DNA of 64,000 nucleotides from Mallotus nudiflorus (taxonomy: Eukaryota; Streptophyta; Magnoliopsida; Malpighiales; Euphorbiaceae). Below the pieces are notes generated by a model, which was given only the letters and a program-made list of their open reading frames with translations, was not told where the DNA came from and did no database searches. Both the position numbers and the translations under genes were made by a program. The stretch spans positions 186,001 through 250,000 of the forward strand of contig CANTUR010000458.1 in NCBI GenBank assembly GCA_947683625.1. The letters run 5' to 3'. This document shows, one piece after another, positions 25,243-36,193 of this stretch (positions within the stretch are counted from its first letter, which is position 1; the number at the start of each line of letters is the position of its first letter).

Positions 25243-25350
25243 GTCTCAACAACAACAACAGCAACGACAACAACATCAACAACAACAGCAATAGCGACAA
25301 CAACAACAACAACAACAACAGTGACAGCAACAGCAGCAGCAACAACAACC
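25243..25350 (+). repeat. CAA/CAG-rich trinucleotide tract in B LTR leader
   Basis: Imperfect (CAA)n with CAG, CGA and TCA units, just upstream of the donor-like site at 25378. In the sense of this LTR it lies in the predicted transcribed leader. The reading frames across it are low-complexity and not taken as coding. Confidence 0.7.
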
Positions 25351-26799
25351 CTCTCCTATCCTAGAATTCTGCTTTAGGTGAGTTCTAGGTTAGCTTAGTT
25401 GATTTTGTTATGTTGATTATGTGTTGTTTATTAGTTGTTTGTTAGCTATTATGTTTATTTTAATTTTTAGTTAATTAATATAATTTTTGCTTAATTTATT
25501 TTTAACATTTGGTTAATTTTTGAGTTGATCTATATGTACTTAGTTGATTTTAAATTATTTTAGTTAATTTTAATTATGGGTATTTTTTAATATTTTAATA
25601 ATATAAATTGTAATTTTTATTAATTATGTTAATTAATTATTTTTGGTTGGAAATTTGAGTAATTAGTGTTAGTATATTAAGTTAGTAATTTTTGTGTTAA
25701 TAAAATTATTTTTAGTAAATTTATATTATTTTTGAGGAATTATTATGTTTATGTGAATACTGGAATTTTGGGGTAATTACGTAATTTGGTTGAAAATGTA
25801 GTTAAATTATATTTTAAATGGTTTTAAAATTTTATAGAGTATTAGAATAATTTTTATAAATTAATTACTATTTTTAACTAATTATTTGTAATTTTTGAAA
25901 ATTATATTCAATATTAAATTATTTATTATTTTGTGATTAAATGGGTTTTTAATTAATTTTATAATATATTTAAACTATTTAACTAATTAAATGTGAATTT
26001 GACTATTTTGTGATGAATAATTGTAAAATTGGATTTTATTAATATTATATAAATTATTGGGATTTTATTATATAATTTGGAAAAATAATTAGTTTTAATG
26101 TTTTATTATTTAAATAAATTAAATTGTGGCATTTTGGATATTTTATGGATTATTAATGATTTTAAATATTTATTATTAAATTATTTATTTTTAGTGGATT
26201 GTGAACCTCAGTTGGGGATTTGAGTAGTTCGAGGTCCCAACCAAATGTGTTAAGCTTGTGTGAATTTAGGAGTGTGTTTGCTTGCAGGATTGACTCTATT
26301 TTGGTAGAGGGATGTCCATTTTACATAGGAGACTCTACCGAATTTTTGGTAGATTTCTCGTAAAACATGACATCAGGTCAATCCTAATTTTTGAATTCTG
26401 AGTCAGGTCTTCCTTAGAATTTCTAGAAGTTAGGGTTTCTGTTTTCTGATTGTCGTTTCATTTTCTATCTTTTAGTCGCCCCTCCGTTTGCGTCTACCAG
26501 TCGAGCTCAGACACGACATATTAAAGGAGCACCTTCATCTTGTAAGTTAATATTTGATTTGAGTGTCGGGTCTTTCAATTTAAATCATATTCAATTTTGA
26601 TGAATTATATATTTATGAGATTGTAGTTGGTACTTTTAAATAATGATGCATGATTTAAATTATAGTTGGTTTATTTTATTTTTATTTACTATAATTTTTA
26701 TTGTTTTATTTAATTTCATTTATTTTAAATAAACTACAGTAGAATGGGCTACTTGATAGATTTCATCAGGACCATATGCGCACCGGTAAAATATTTGAT

Positions 26800-27075
26800 T
26801 ATATTATTGGGATCGATGATCTGGTGATGCTTTGCTCTCAGACACCGCCAATAATATAATATTTAATTATTTAATAAATGTTGGGGCTAAAGGTCTGGTG
26901 ATGCTTTGCTCTCGGACACCACTAGTATAGTTGGATTAATATTTATTAAATCACTGGGCCGATGGTGTGGTGATGCTTTGCTCTCGAACACCGCCAGTGA
27001 TATTGGATTAAGTGATGTGATTGCGGTTGTACATCCTGATGGTGCTCCACTCTCGGGATCCGACAATCTTGAATA
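26800..27075 (+). repeat. Tandem hairpin-like units in B LTR
   Basis: Units of about 70 bases share CTGGTGATGCTTTGCTCTC..ACACC; GGTG pairs with CACC inside each. Copies start near 26821, 26895 and 26965, with a diverged fourth near 27038. They take the place of the twin hairpin units of family A, downstream of the 7-bp hairpin. The minus B LTRs repeat the pattern (about 36885-37115). Confidence 0.6.
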
Positions 27076-28973
27076 TAAGTGAGCCAAATGACTGTTAAAA
27101 ATTGAGGACTCAGGTTCTACCTAGTTTTTTTTTATACTGAAATGTTTTAAAAAAGCATTTAAATATTTCTTTCTTTCCTTTGGAAAATAGGTTTCTTATA
27201 TATATATCAAAGAATTTGAATAAAATTATAAATATATTATATTTTCATAAAAATCTTAGTTTAAAGGAAATTTTCAAACTGAATTCATTTCTTTTATTAG
27301 CTTACTCAGTGAGGTATGACTCTCCTTAATTTATTTTTTTTAGGAGTTTAAGAGTCTTCTGTTAGGCCTACTTCTCTATGCTGTGTAGCTTCTTCACCGG
27401 CTATCTTATGTAAATCTATATAGTTGTATTTGTATTAGTATCCGTGTATCCCAATAGAGAACTGTATAACTGCATATTTTAAATTTGGATATTATGTATT
27501 GAGATACTATTTTATATAACTGATGATGTTTATTTATTTTATGCACTATGATGTTATGGTTTAATTAAATTGAGAAAAATCAATTTGATAATGTGTATTA
27601 TGATTTAATTATTTTATTGTAAGGTTTTAAAGTGAAATAGTCCACATTTTTCTTTTAAGGCTTACTACGGGTTTTGGTAGCTTTATGTTTTCCCATTCCC
27701 TGGTGCTGATCACGTGCCCATGGGTTTAGGTCATGACATAACTAATTAATACTAATTTTCAAAAATTATATTCAAATAATAAATTATTTACTACTTTTGT
27801 GATTAAATGGGTTTTTAACTAATTTTATAATATATTTAAACTAATTGAATATTTAAAAGTGAATTTGACTATTTATATTGAATATTTGAAATTTTGGATT
27901 TTTTATAAAACTATATAAATTATTTGAGATTTTTATTAAATATTGTGAAAATATTTATATTTAGTGTTTTGAGGTTTAAATAAATTATATTATGATTTAT
28001 TATTGATTTTATGGATTTTTAGTGATTTTAAAATATTTTTATTTAATGTTTATTTTTATCACGTATTGTGAACCTCGGTTGGGAATTGTGTAGTTCGGGG
28101 TCCCAACCCGAGGTGTTGAGCTATTGTAAAGTTTAGAAATGTGTTTGCTTGCAGGATTGACTTTACTTCTATAGAGGGATGTCCGTTTTATAGAGGAGAC
28201 TTTGCAGAATTTTTGGTAGATTTCTCATAAAATGTGACATCGAGTTAATTCTAAGTTTTGAATTTTGGGTTCGAGTCGAGTCTTCCTTAGAAATTCTAGA
28301 AGTTAGGGTTTCTATTTTCTAATAGTCATTTTATCCATCTCGTAAGTTAATATTCGATTTGCATGTTGGGCTTTCAAATTATATACACAAAATTCTGATG
28401 AATTTAAATTTAATGAGATTCAAGTCGGTATTCTTTAAATGATGTTTCATGACTTAATTTATAGTTGGTTTATTTTATTTTTATTTTTATTTATTGTAAT
28501 TTTTTTGGTTTTATTTATCTTCATTTATTTTAAATAAACTATGGTAGAACGGGCTACCTGATGGGTTTCATTAGGACCGTGAGCATACTGGTAAAATATT
28601 GGGTTGCATTGATTATATTACTGCGGCCAAAGGTTTGGTGATGCTTTGCTCTTGGACACCACCAATAATATAATATTTGGTTGGGTTGATTTATACTGGG
28701 GCCAAAAGTTTGGTGATGCTTTGCTCTTGGACACCGCTAATAAAGTTGGATTATATTTATTAAATCACTAGAGCCGATGGTCTAGTGATGTTTTTCTCTC
28801 AGACACCGCCATTGATATTGGATTAAGTGACGTGACTACAGCTATGCATCTTGGTGATGCTTTGTTCTTGAGATCCAGTAGTCTTGGATATAAGTGGGCC
28901 GAATGACTGTTAGAATTGAGGACTAGGGTTCTACTTAGTTTCTGTACTATAATGTTTTAAAAGCATTTAAAAA

Positions 28974-29041
28974 TTCAAGTCTTTTATAATTTTATTCAAG
29001 TCTTTTATAATTTTATTCAAGTCTTTTATAATTTTATTCAA
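28974..29041 (+). repeat. 21-bp tandem filler at the junction of opposed B LTRs
   Basis: The unit TTCAAGTCTTTTATAATTTTA recurs at 28974, 28995 and 29016, with a partial copy at 29037. Left of it is plus-strand B LTR, right of it minus-strand B LTR. Part of the unit (TTATAATTTTATTCAAAT) matches B LTR sequence in minus orientation (complement of 27210-27230). This looks like filler copied during break repair. Confidence 0.75.
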
Positions 29042-30977
29042 ATATCATATTACTGGCGATGTTCGAGAGCAAAGCATCACCAGACCATCAGCCCCAGTAA
29101 TATAATCAATATAATCCAATATTCTACCGGTGCGCACACGATCCTGATAAAACCCATCAAGTAGCCCGTTCTACTGTAGTTTATTTAAAACAAATAAAAA
29201 TAAATAAAACAAGGAAAATTACAATAAATAAAAATAAAATAAATCAACTATAAATTAAATCATGCAATATCATATAAAGAATACCGACTTTAATTCTCAT
29301 AAATTTAAATTCATAAGAACTTTATGTATGTAATTTAAAAACCTGACATGTAAATCGAATATTAACTTAAAAGTTGGATGTGCTCCTCTGCTACATCGTG
29401 TCTGACCTCGACTGGTAGACACGACCGGAGAGGTGGCTAAAAAATAGAAAATAAAACAACTATTAGAAAGCAAAAACCCTAACTTCTAGAATTTCTAAGG
29501 AAGACTCAACTCAGAATTCAAAACTTAGGATTGACTCGATGTTACGTTTTATGAGAAATCTACCAAAAATTCGACAGAGTCTCCTTTGTAAAATGGACAT
29601 CCCTCTACTGAAGTAGAGTCAACCCTGTAAGTAAACACACTTTTAAACTTCACATTAGCTCAACACCTCGGGCTGGAAACTCGAACTACTCAAATCCCCA
29701 ACTGAAGTTCACAATACACAATAAAATAAATATTAAAGAATAATATTTTAAAATCACTAAAAATCCATAAATTCAATAATAATTCAAAATATAATTTATT
29801 TAAACATCAAAACACTAAATATAAATATTTTTCACAACAATTAATAAAAATCTCAAATGATTGATATAATTATATAAAAATCCAATTTTTCCAAAAATTC
29901 AATATAAAATAGTTATTTTCACATTTAATTATTCAAATAGCTTAATTATATAATAAAAGTAATTTAAAATCCATTTAATCACCAAAATGATAAATAACAT
30001 ATTATTGGAATAAAATTTTCAAAAATTAGTATTAATTAGCTAAAAATAGTAAATAATTTATAAAAATTAAGTTAATACCCTATAAATTTCTAAAATCATT
30101 TAAAACGTAATATTTAACTATATATTCAACAAAATCATACAATTAACCTATAATTCTAAAAATCACATAATATTAATAATTCCTCAAAAATTATAAAAAT
30201 TCACTAAAATTTATTTTATTAATACTAAAATTACTAACTTAAATTACTAAGACTAATTAACTCAAATTTCCAACCAAAATAATTAATTGACATAATTAAC
30301 AAAAATTCAATTTATATTATTAAATTATTCAAAAATACCCATAAATCAAATTAATTCAAAAAAATTATTTTTGAGAAGCTTGAACTATTTACAACAACTT
30401 TACTAAAGAGAAAAATCATGGATCAAAGCCAAAAATTAAATAAAAATACAAAACCCTAATTAGACATAAACAAAAACTTGCTCAAAACTTAAAACCAAGG
30501 GAGAATGAGCTTCAATGGAGGTCAGAAATGGACTTACCAAAGCTCAAGGAGTCCAGCAAGCCTAGGAACCTGAGCTGAATCCATTGGAGTCGACATCAGT
30601 GAGGGAAGCTTCTTCTGCTGCAGTTGATGTTCCCGTGAGTTCCAATTACACTCCGAGGGTCTTTAAGTGACAGGAAGATGAAGGAAAGGAGAGGGAGGTT
30701 GAAGGTGGTGATAGGCGGTGGTTATGGCTGCTCTGACGGGGTTAGGAGGCTATTGGTTCTGTGCAAGAATAGGGAAAGAAAAAGTTGGGGAAAAGAAGAA
30801 AAAAAAGAAGGAAGAAAAAAGGAAGGGAAAATAAGGGGTTGACTGGGTATTTGTCCCTCTTGGACCAATATATATATATATATATATACATACACACACA
30901 CATAGAGCAAATACCCAACATAGTATAATAATAATGACATAACAATAATACTAGAAATAACCCTAGTTAAAATAATG

Positions 30978-31030
<53 letters not shown>

Positions 31031-31171
31031 CATAATAATAATAATAATAATTTCATTTAAAAATAATGACAATAATATTATTAATAACAACATAAGAATA
31101 AAATAATTAATATTGCTAAAAATCTCAATATTTATATATAAAATAATTTTAAAAATATTCAAGTTATTACA
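29041..31171 (-). repeat. Family B 3' LTR, truncated
   Basis: Ends AAGTTATTACA at 31171, the complement of TGTAATAACTT. It aligns with 37075-39268 of the other LTR. It contains (TAA)n at 30981-31051, an AT run at 30867-30890, a polypyrimidine tract in the element's sense (about 30840-30770) and an intact donor GTAAGT with first base 30537. Confidence 0.88.
30981..31051. repeat. (TAA)n microsatellite in B 3' LTR
   Basis: About 23 units with one CAT interruption. The 5' LTR of the same element has about 29 units at 38977-39065, so the array has changed length since insertion. Confidence 0.9.
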
Positions 31172-31185
31172 ATCTTCCCCCCTTA
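31172..31185 (-). other. Polypurine tract of element B
   Basis: Minus strand GTAAGGGGGGAAGAT directly before the 3' LTR, one base different from element A. Confidence 0.82.
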
Positions 31186-31239
31186 CAGAAATTCGTCCTC
31201 GAATTTCAAAGAAAAGCAAGGAAATACAAGGTTTATTGA

Positions 31240-32546
31240 TGAAAAAGATAGGGATAGGCTACTTGCATCTCAGATTCTATCTCTTACGTACAGTCTTTTG
31301 ATGTGTGGTTACTCCACAGAACTTTTACCATCGGAATCTCCCTAGAATGAAGCTAAAGAACTTGGCGATCCACAATCGCCATTGGATACTCCTCGTAAGA
31401 TAGATATTCGTTGAGCTCCACTGCTTGAGGCTAAAGTACGTGAGAAGGATCAGGAATATATTTTCTCAACATAGACATATGGAACACTGGGTGGATTCAA
31501 GATAACTTAGGTGGCAACACCAATCTATAGGCGACTTCTCAAACTTGTGATCGTATCTCAAAAGGACCAATGTATCTAGGAGCCAACTTATTCTTCTTAC
31601 AGAACCTCATAACTCCTTTCATTGGAGATAGCTTCAGAAATACCATATCTTCAACTAGAAAGGAAACATCTTTCCTTCTAGGATCAGCATAACTCTTTTG
31701 CCTGCTAAAAGCTGCCCTTAACCTCTATTGAATGATAGGAACTTTCTCAGAAGTAATTTGCACCAACTCTAGACCTGTCAGCTGTCTTTCACCAATTTCC
31801 CAACATAAAGGTGATATGCACTTCCTACCATACAACGCTTCATACAGAGCCATTTCAATACTAGCATAATAACTGTTATTATATGAAAATTCAATTAGTG
31901 GCAAGTGGTTATCCCATGGACCTTTAAAATTCATCACACACATTCTAAGCATATCCTTTAAAGCCTGAATGGTCCTTTCAAACTGACCATCAGTTTAAGG
32001 ATGGAATGCTATACTAAAGTCTAACCTTGTACCCAAGGCTTTATGTAACTCTTGCCAGAAAAATGATGTAAAAGTGACTCTTCTTTCTGATATTATGCTC
32101 ATTAGAACTCCATGAAGACAAATAATTTTATTGATATACAATTATGCCAACCTATCAGTGGAGTATGTCTTCTTTATTGGCAGAAAGTGAGTTGACATGG
32201 TTAACCTGTCAATGATCACCCAAATTGCATCAAATCCACCTGTCGTCCGAGGCAAACCAGTCACAAAATCCATGGCAATAATATCCCACTTCCACTTTAG
32301 GATAGACATGGGTTGTAACAATCTTAAGGGCCTCTGATGCTCTAGCTTCACCTATTGACATGTGAGACACCTAGATACAAATTCTGTAACATCTTTCTTC
32401 ATTCCATTCCACCAGTATTTATCCTTTAAATTATGATACATCTTGGTGGAGCCTGGATGAATACTATAAGCAGAAAAATATGCCTCTTCCAAGATCTCTT
32501 TCCTCATATCATTAACGTCTAGCACACATAACCGAGTCCCAATCAT
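31240..32546 (-). pseudogene. Element B integrase and chromodomain-like tail, heavily broken
   Basis: Three open pieces cover it. 32546-32352 is the zinc-binding domain (YSIHPGSTKMYH, YWWNGMKKDV, RCLTCQ), in which the expected first histidine reads as tyrosine. 32351-32142 is the start of the core, with the first aspartate in AMDFVTGLP. 31952-31725 is the region after the third catalytic residue (LPLIEFSYNNSYYAS, YEALYGRKC). Between 32141 and 31953 and below 31725 the family's conserved words recur in changing frames with stops. No enzyme can be made from it. Confidence 0.82.
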
Positions 32547-32700
32547 AGAACACCCTTACTATCAATCATAAACTCTCTGGATTGACCATGTTACACCTCA
32601 AACATGATTCTCTGTAGCTGTAGGTCCCTTCTTTGAGCGTCCTTGACTTTGTCTAAGTACACTTATCATACTTTAAACTGAGTTAAAAGACATCTCTTAG

Positions 32701-33201
32701 TCACTTTCCATTATAAACCTTGATCAACAACTCATGCAACTCCTGAATAATCAGCCTCCTCTCAGTACTAATATGGGCAAGACTACCTGTTGATTTTCTA
32801 CTCAACGCATCTGCTACTACATTCGCCTTGCCTGGATGGTAAAGAATTGAACAATTATAATCTTTCAAAAGTTTCATCCATCTTATTTGCATTAGGTTCT
32901 AATCCCTCTTCTCAAAGATATACTTCAAGCTCTTATAGTCAGTGTATATTTCATAAGTGACACCGTATAGGTAATGCCTCCAAATTTTCAATGCGAACAC
33001 AATTGCTGCCATCTCCAAATTGTGAGTGAGATAATTCTGCTCATGCTTCTTCAATTGCCTTGAAGCATAAGCAACCACTCTGCCATTCTGCATTAACACA
33101 TAGCCCAATCCTACTCGGGAAGCATCATAATACACCGTGTATCCATCACCACCAAAAGGCAAAGTCAACACTGGAGCCGAAATGAATAAATCCTTAAGCA
33201 A
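32701..33201 (-). pseudogene. Element B RNase H
   Basis: The frame 33201-32899 shows TVYYDAS, HNLEMAA and YTDYKSLKY. The catalytic acidic residues remain, but the expected cysteine, aspartate and histidine next to them are changed. After a stop, 32892-32701 carries LKDYNCSILYHPGKANVVAD and ALSRKSTGS, the end of the domain. It degraded element RNA after reverse transcription. It is split from reverse transcriptase by stops around 33210-33410. Confidence 0.85.
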
Positions 33202-33412
33202 CTAAAAATGCTTCTCACATTTATCAGTACACACAAACTTAACATTCTTCTAAGTTAGTTTGGCCAAAGGCATGAAAATTTTGGAGAAATCCTTCATAAA
33301 CTCCCATAATAGCCCGCTAAACTTGGCCACTCAGTGATTGCCTCTATCTTCCTGGGATCTACTTGAATGCCATCTTTGGATACCACATGGCCTAAGAATG
33401 CCACTTGGTTAA

Positions 33413-33990
33413 CTAGAATTCACATTTTGAAAACTTGGCATACAACTGGTGCTCTCTTAAAGTCTGCAACACCAATCTCAAATGCATCGCATGCTCTACC
33501 TTATTCTTGGAATAGACTAAAATGTCATTAATAAACACAATCACAAATTGGTCTAAGAACGGTCTAAACACAAATTGGTCTAAGAATGGTCTAAACACCC
33601 TATTCAGCAAGTCCATAAAGGCTGCTAGGGCATTAGTCAACCCAAAGGACATCACTAGGAATTCATAGTGGCCATACCTTATCCGAAATGTTGACTTAGG
33701 TACATCCTCACTTCTAATTCTCAATTGATGATACCCATATCTCAAGTTAATCTTAGAGACATACCGAGCTCCTTACAACTGATCAAAAAAATCATCAATC
33801 CTGGGGAGTGGATACTTGTTCTTGATGGTAACCTTATTCAATTATCTATAGTTAATACAAAGTCAAAACTATAATTCTTCTTCTTCACAAAAAGAACTGG
33901 AGCACCCCAAGGAGATGTGCTACGTTGAATAGACCCATAATCCAACAATTCCAATTGCTATTTCAACTCTCTCAGCTCTACAGGTGCTAT
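33413..33990 (-). pseudogene. Element B reverse transcriptase, both catalytic sites changed
   Basis: The frame 33745-33413 includes YGHYEFLVMSFGLTNA and the metal-binding box, which reads VFINDILVYS where FIDD is expected. Just upstream (about 33760) the other catalytic motif reads KINLRYGYHQL where an aspartate is expected. Both are single G-to-A changes on the coding strand. A 27-base in-frame tandem duplication (33542-33595) repeats the residues FRPFLDQFV right before the box. The N-terminal part above 33745 is recognisable (WGAPVLFVKKK-like) but broken. Confidence 0.87.
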
Positions 33991-34143
33991 CCTATAAGGT
34001 GGCATAGAGATAGGATCTATATCGGGCAAAACAATAATATAAAATTCTATCTCCCTATTCAGCGGCAGTCTAGGTAACTCCTCTAGAAAAATATCTGAGA
34101 ATTCATGTACTAAAAGTACCCTTTCTACTAATCCCATTTTTGC

Positions 34144-34620
34144 TTAAACATCTCTTACTACAGCTAGATAGCCCTGACACCCTCTACTAAGCATCTTCCT
34201 AGCTGTAATAGTAGAAATAAGCATACGAGGCATGGAACTCTCACTACTTCTGAATCTAAATTCCTCCTCACTTAGAATTTTAAAGATTACCTCTTTCACT
34301 CGATAGTCCATAAAAGCACAATATTGGGATAACCAATCCATTTCTAGAATCATATCAAACTCAATCACATCTAGAAGGACCAAGTTTGCCAACAACTCTC
34401 TACCTTCAACCAACACAGGACAAGATGGAAAGAAAATGTATGTCTCTAACTCATCACTAAGAGGAGTCAAAATAGATAAAGGAAAACTCATATTGTAAGG
34501 AAGAAAAACTGCTTTGGAAGCAAACAAATTGGAAGCAAACAAAGGGGATACAAATGAATACGTAGCACCCGGATCAAATAAAACTCTAGCCTCAGAGCAA
34601 CAAATTGGAATAGTACCTGC
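34144..34620 (-). pseudogene. Element B protease region
   Basis: Upstream of 34542 the minus strand reads RVLFDPGATYSFVS, the aspartic protease site with the same DPGA form as element A. The frame 34542-34144 follows with DMILEMDWLSQY and ends in LISTITARKMLSRGCQGYLAVV, matching element A closely in order. Short duplicated words (FASNLFASK) near 34530 suggest a small tandem copy. It ends in a stop before the reverse transcriptase linker. Confidence 0.82.
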
Positions 34621-34655
34621 TACGATTGCATTGGATGCCTGCGCATCCTAAGGAG

Positions 34656-36031
34656 TTAAAGTAAAGATCCTAGCCTGTCCATGTCCTGGCTACTATGAGG
34701 TGAACAGTTGAGTATGTCCTCTACCTCAGCCTTGCTAACCTGCAAACTCAATCGCTCACTGCTGAGGGTACATATGTGTCTGATACTGCTGAGGCACCTA
34801 CTGTAAAGGCTAGACAACAAAAGGTGAAGATCCCTGAGCCAAGGACAACTAGAATCCATAGTTCGGACAAGCTCTAGCAAAGTGTCCAAACTGACCATAC
34901 CTGAAACATGCTTCTAGCATTAAGTGACAAGGACCCTGATGTTACTTGCCCACACATGGCACACGCACTAGCTCTAGACCCATAACTGCCATGTCCAGAG
35001 CTTTGTCCACTACTACTATTGGCACTACCACTAAACTTAGAAGCCCTACTACTCTGTGATCCTAAGTGAAACGATGCCTACTAGTCCGATGTGCTCTAAA
35101 ATGTCTGCTCTGCTGAGAAGGACCTATTGACTAAGCACTCATGCTGCCTATCTGAAACACTGGCTACTACACTCTCTGAACAAGTCTGACAATGCCATTA
35201 ACATAAGGGTTAGGTATGGTGCCGTGTCGGATATGTCTCCACTCTAGTTGTCTCGCCTCCTCCACAACACTCTCTAAATTATAACCCTCTAGTTGAATGC
35301 TAATATAGGATGGGCCTAACCTAGTCACATAAAGCTTAATTGCTCTGGCAACATCTTGCCTCACATCCTCAGCATGTCTCATCAATCTGTAGAACTCCTG
35401 AGTGTAGTCCTCAACTGATCGATCTCTCCTGTCAATATTAAGCAGCTATCATCTATAGTTCTCTCATAGATAAAGGACAGAAGAACCTCATAAACTACTC
35501 CTTAAAACCCAACCAAGTCATCGTGGTCATAAAGGGCTGAATGGACTGCATCAACCAATCCTGAGCTGCCGTTGAGACTGATAACTCCATAACCATAATC
35601 CACTAATAATCAAAATACCCTAATATGGTCCTGGACTCAATGGTATTAATGAAATCCAATGTGTCTCCAGTACTATCAAAATGAACTCGTCCAACTCTGG
35701 AGTACAACAATGTCGCATCTACGTCTGACATCTCCTAATTCTGTTGCTAAAGCATTTGTTTCACTATGGGCACCACCTAATTAAGAGCTACTAAGCCTTG
35801 ATTAATACCTGCCATGCCAGCTGCAAAAGCTACAGGATCCTCTGCTGGAATTTGAGGCTCTACCTGAGGCTGTTTATATCTCTGAGCTGCTGCTACTCTA
35901 GCTCTGCCCCTACTTCTACCTTTACCACTTCCTCTAGGTCAAGGGGCAGGAGGAAGAATCTCATCCTGAAATGACTGTTCATTGTCATCATGCTCTGCTT
36001 TAGCAGCAGGGGCATTCCAAGCATACCTCAT
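34656..36031 (-). pseudogene. Element B gag with damaged zinc knuckle
   Basis: The ATG at 36031 opens MRYAWNAPAAKAEHDD and lies one base after a TTTCAG. The capsid-like part (LYSRVGRVHFD, QDWLMQSIQPFMTTMTW) aligns with element A. Near 34900 the knuckle reads CFRYGQFGHFARAC, so the second cysteine of C-x2-C-x4-H-x4-C is a tyrosine. Many stops and frame changes interrupt the region. Confidence 0.8.
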
Positions 36032-36032
36032 T

Positions 36033-36055
36033 CTGAAAGACAATAAAACCCAAAT
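36033..36055 (-). promoter_or_regulatory. Predicted 3' splice site just before gag ATG (element B)
   Basis: Minus strand GGGTTTTATTGTCTTTCAG ends in AG at 36034-36033; the ATG is at 36031-36029. It mirrors element A at 6411. The matching donor in this element's own 5' LTR is lost (ATAAGT at 38537), while the 3' LTR keeps GTAAGT (30537). Confidence 0.5.
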
Positions 36056-36177
36056 TCAAAACCAAACAGAATTCTTAAGGATAAGAAAATCTATAAGTGA
36101 CAATTAACAACCTAAGTACCGTAGTAACATGAGAAAAGATAGAAATCAATAGTCAAAAGCATGAAAAATAAGCCAAA

Positions 36178-36189
36178 GCTCTGATACCA
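36178..36189 (-). other. Primer-binding site of element B (initiator tRNA-Met type)
   Basis: Minus strand TGGTATCAGAGC, an exact match to the plant initiator tRNA-Met primer complement, four bases after the LTR end at 36194. Confidence 0.92.
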
Positions 36190-36193
36190 ACTT

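Larger units (their letters stand above)
21526..27738 (+). repeat. Plus-strand family B solo LTR, split by an A solo LTR
   Basis: Starts TGTAATAACCTG at 21526 and ends GGTCATGACA at 27738, flanked by TAACT on both sides (21521-21525 and 27739-27743). Own sequence is 21526-21816 plus 25053-27738, about 2.98 kb. It lies in the plus B host LTR, same family in same. It carries a donor-like TTTAG|GTGAGT at 25378 and a divergent CAA-rich leader (25243-25350) not seen in the other B copies. Confidence 0.93.

Noticed and set aside
25047..25364. 105-codon plus frame with YIYIYI and asparagine runs
   Set aside because: Made of an AT microsatellite, a pyrimidine tract and a CAA repeat in a B LTR.
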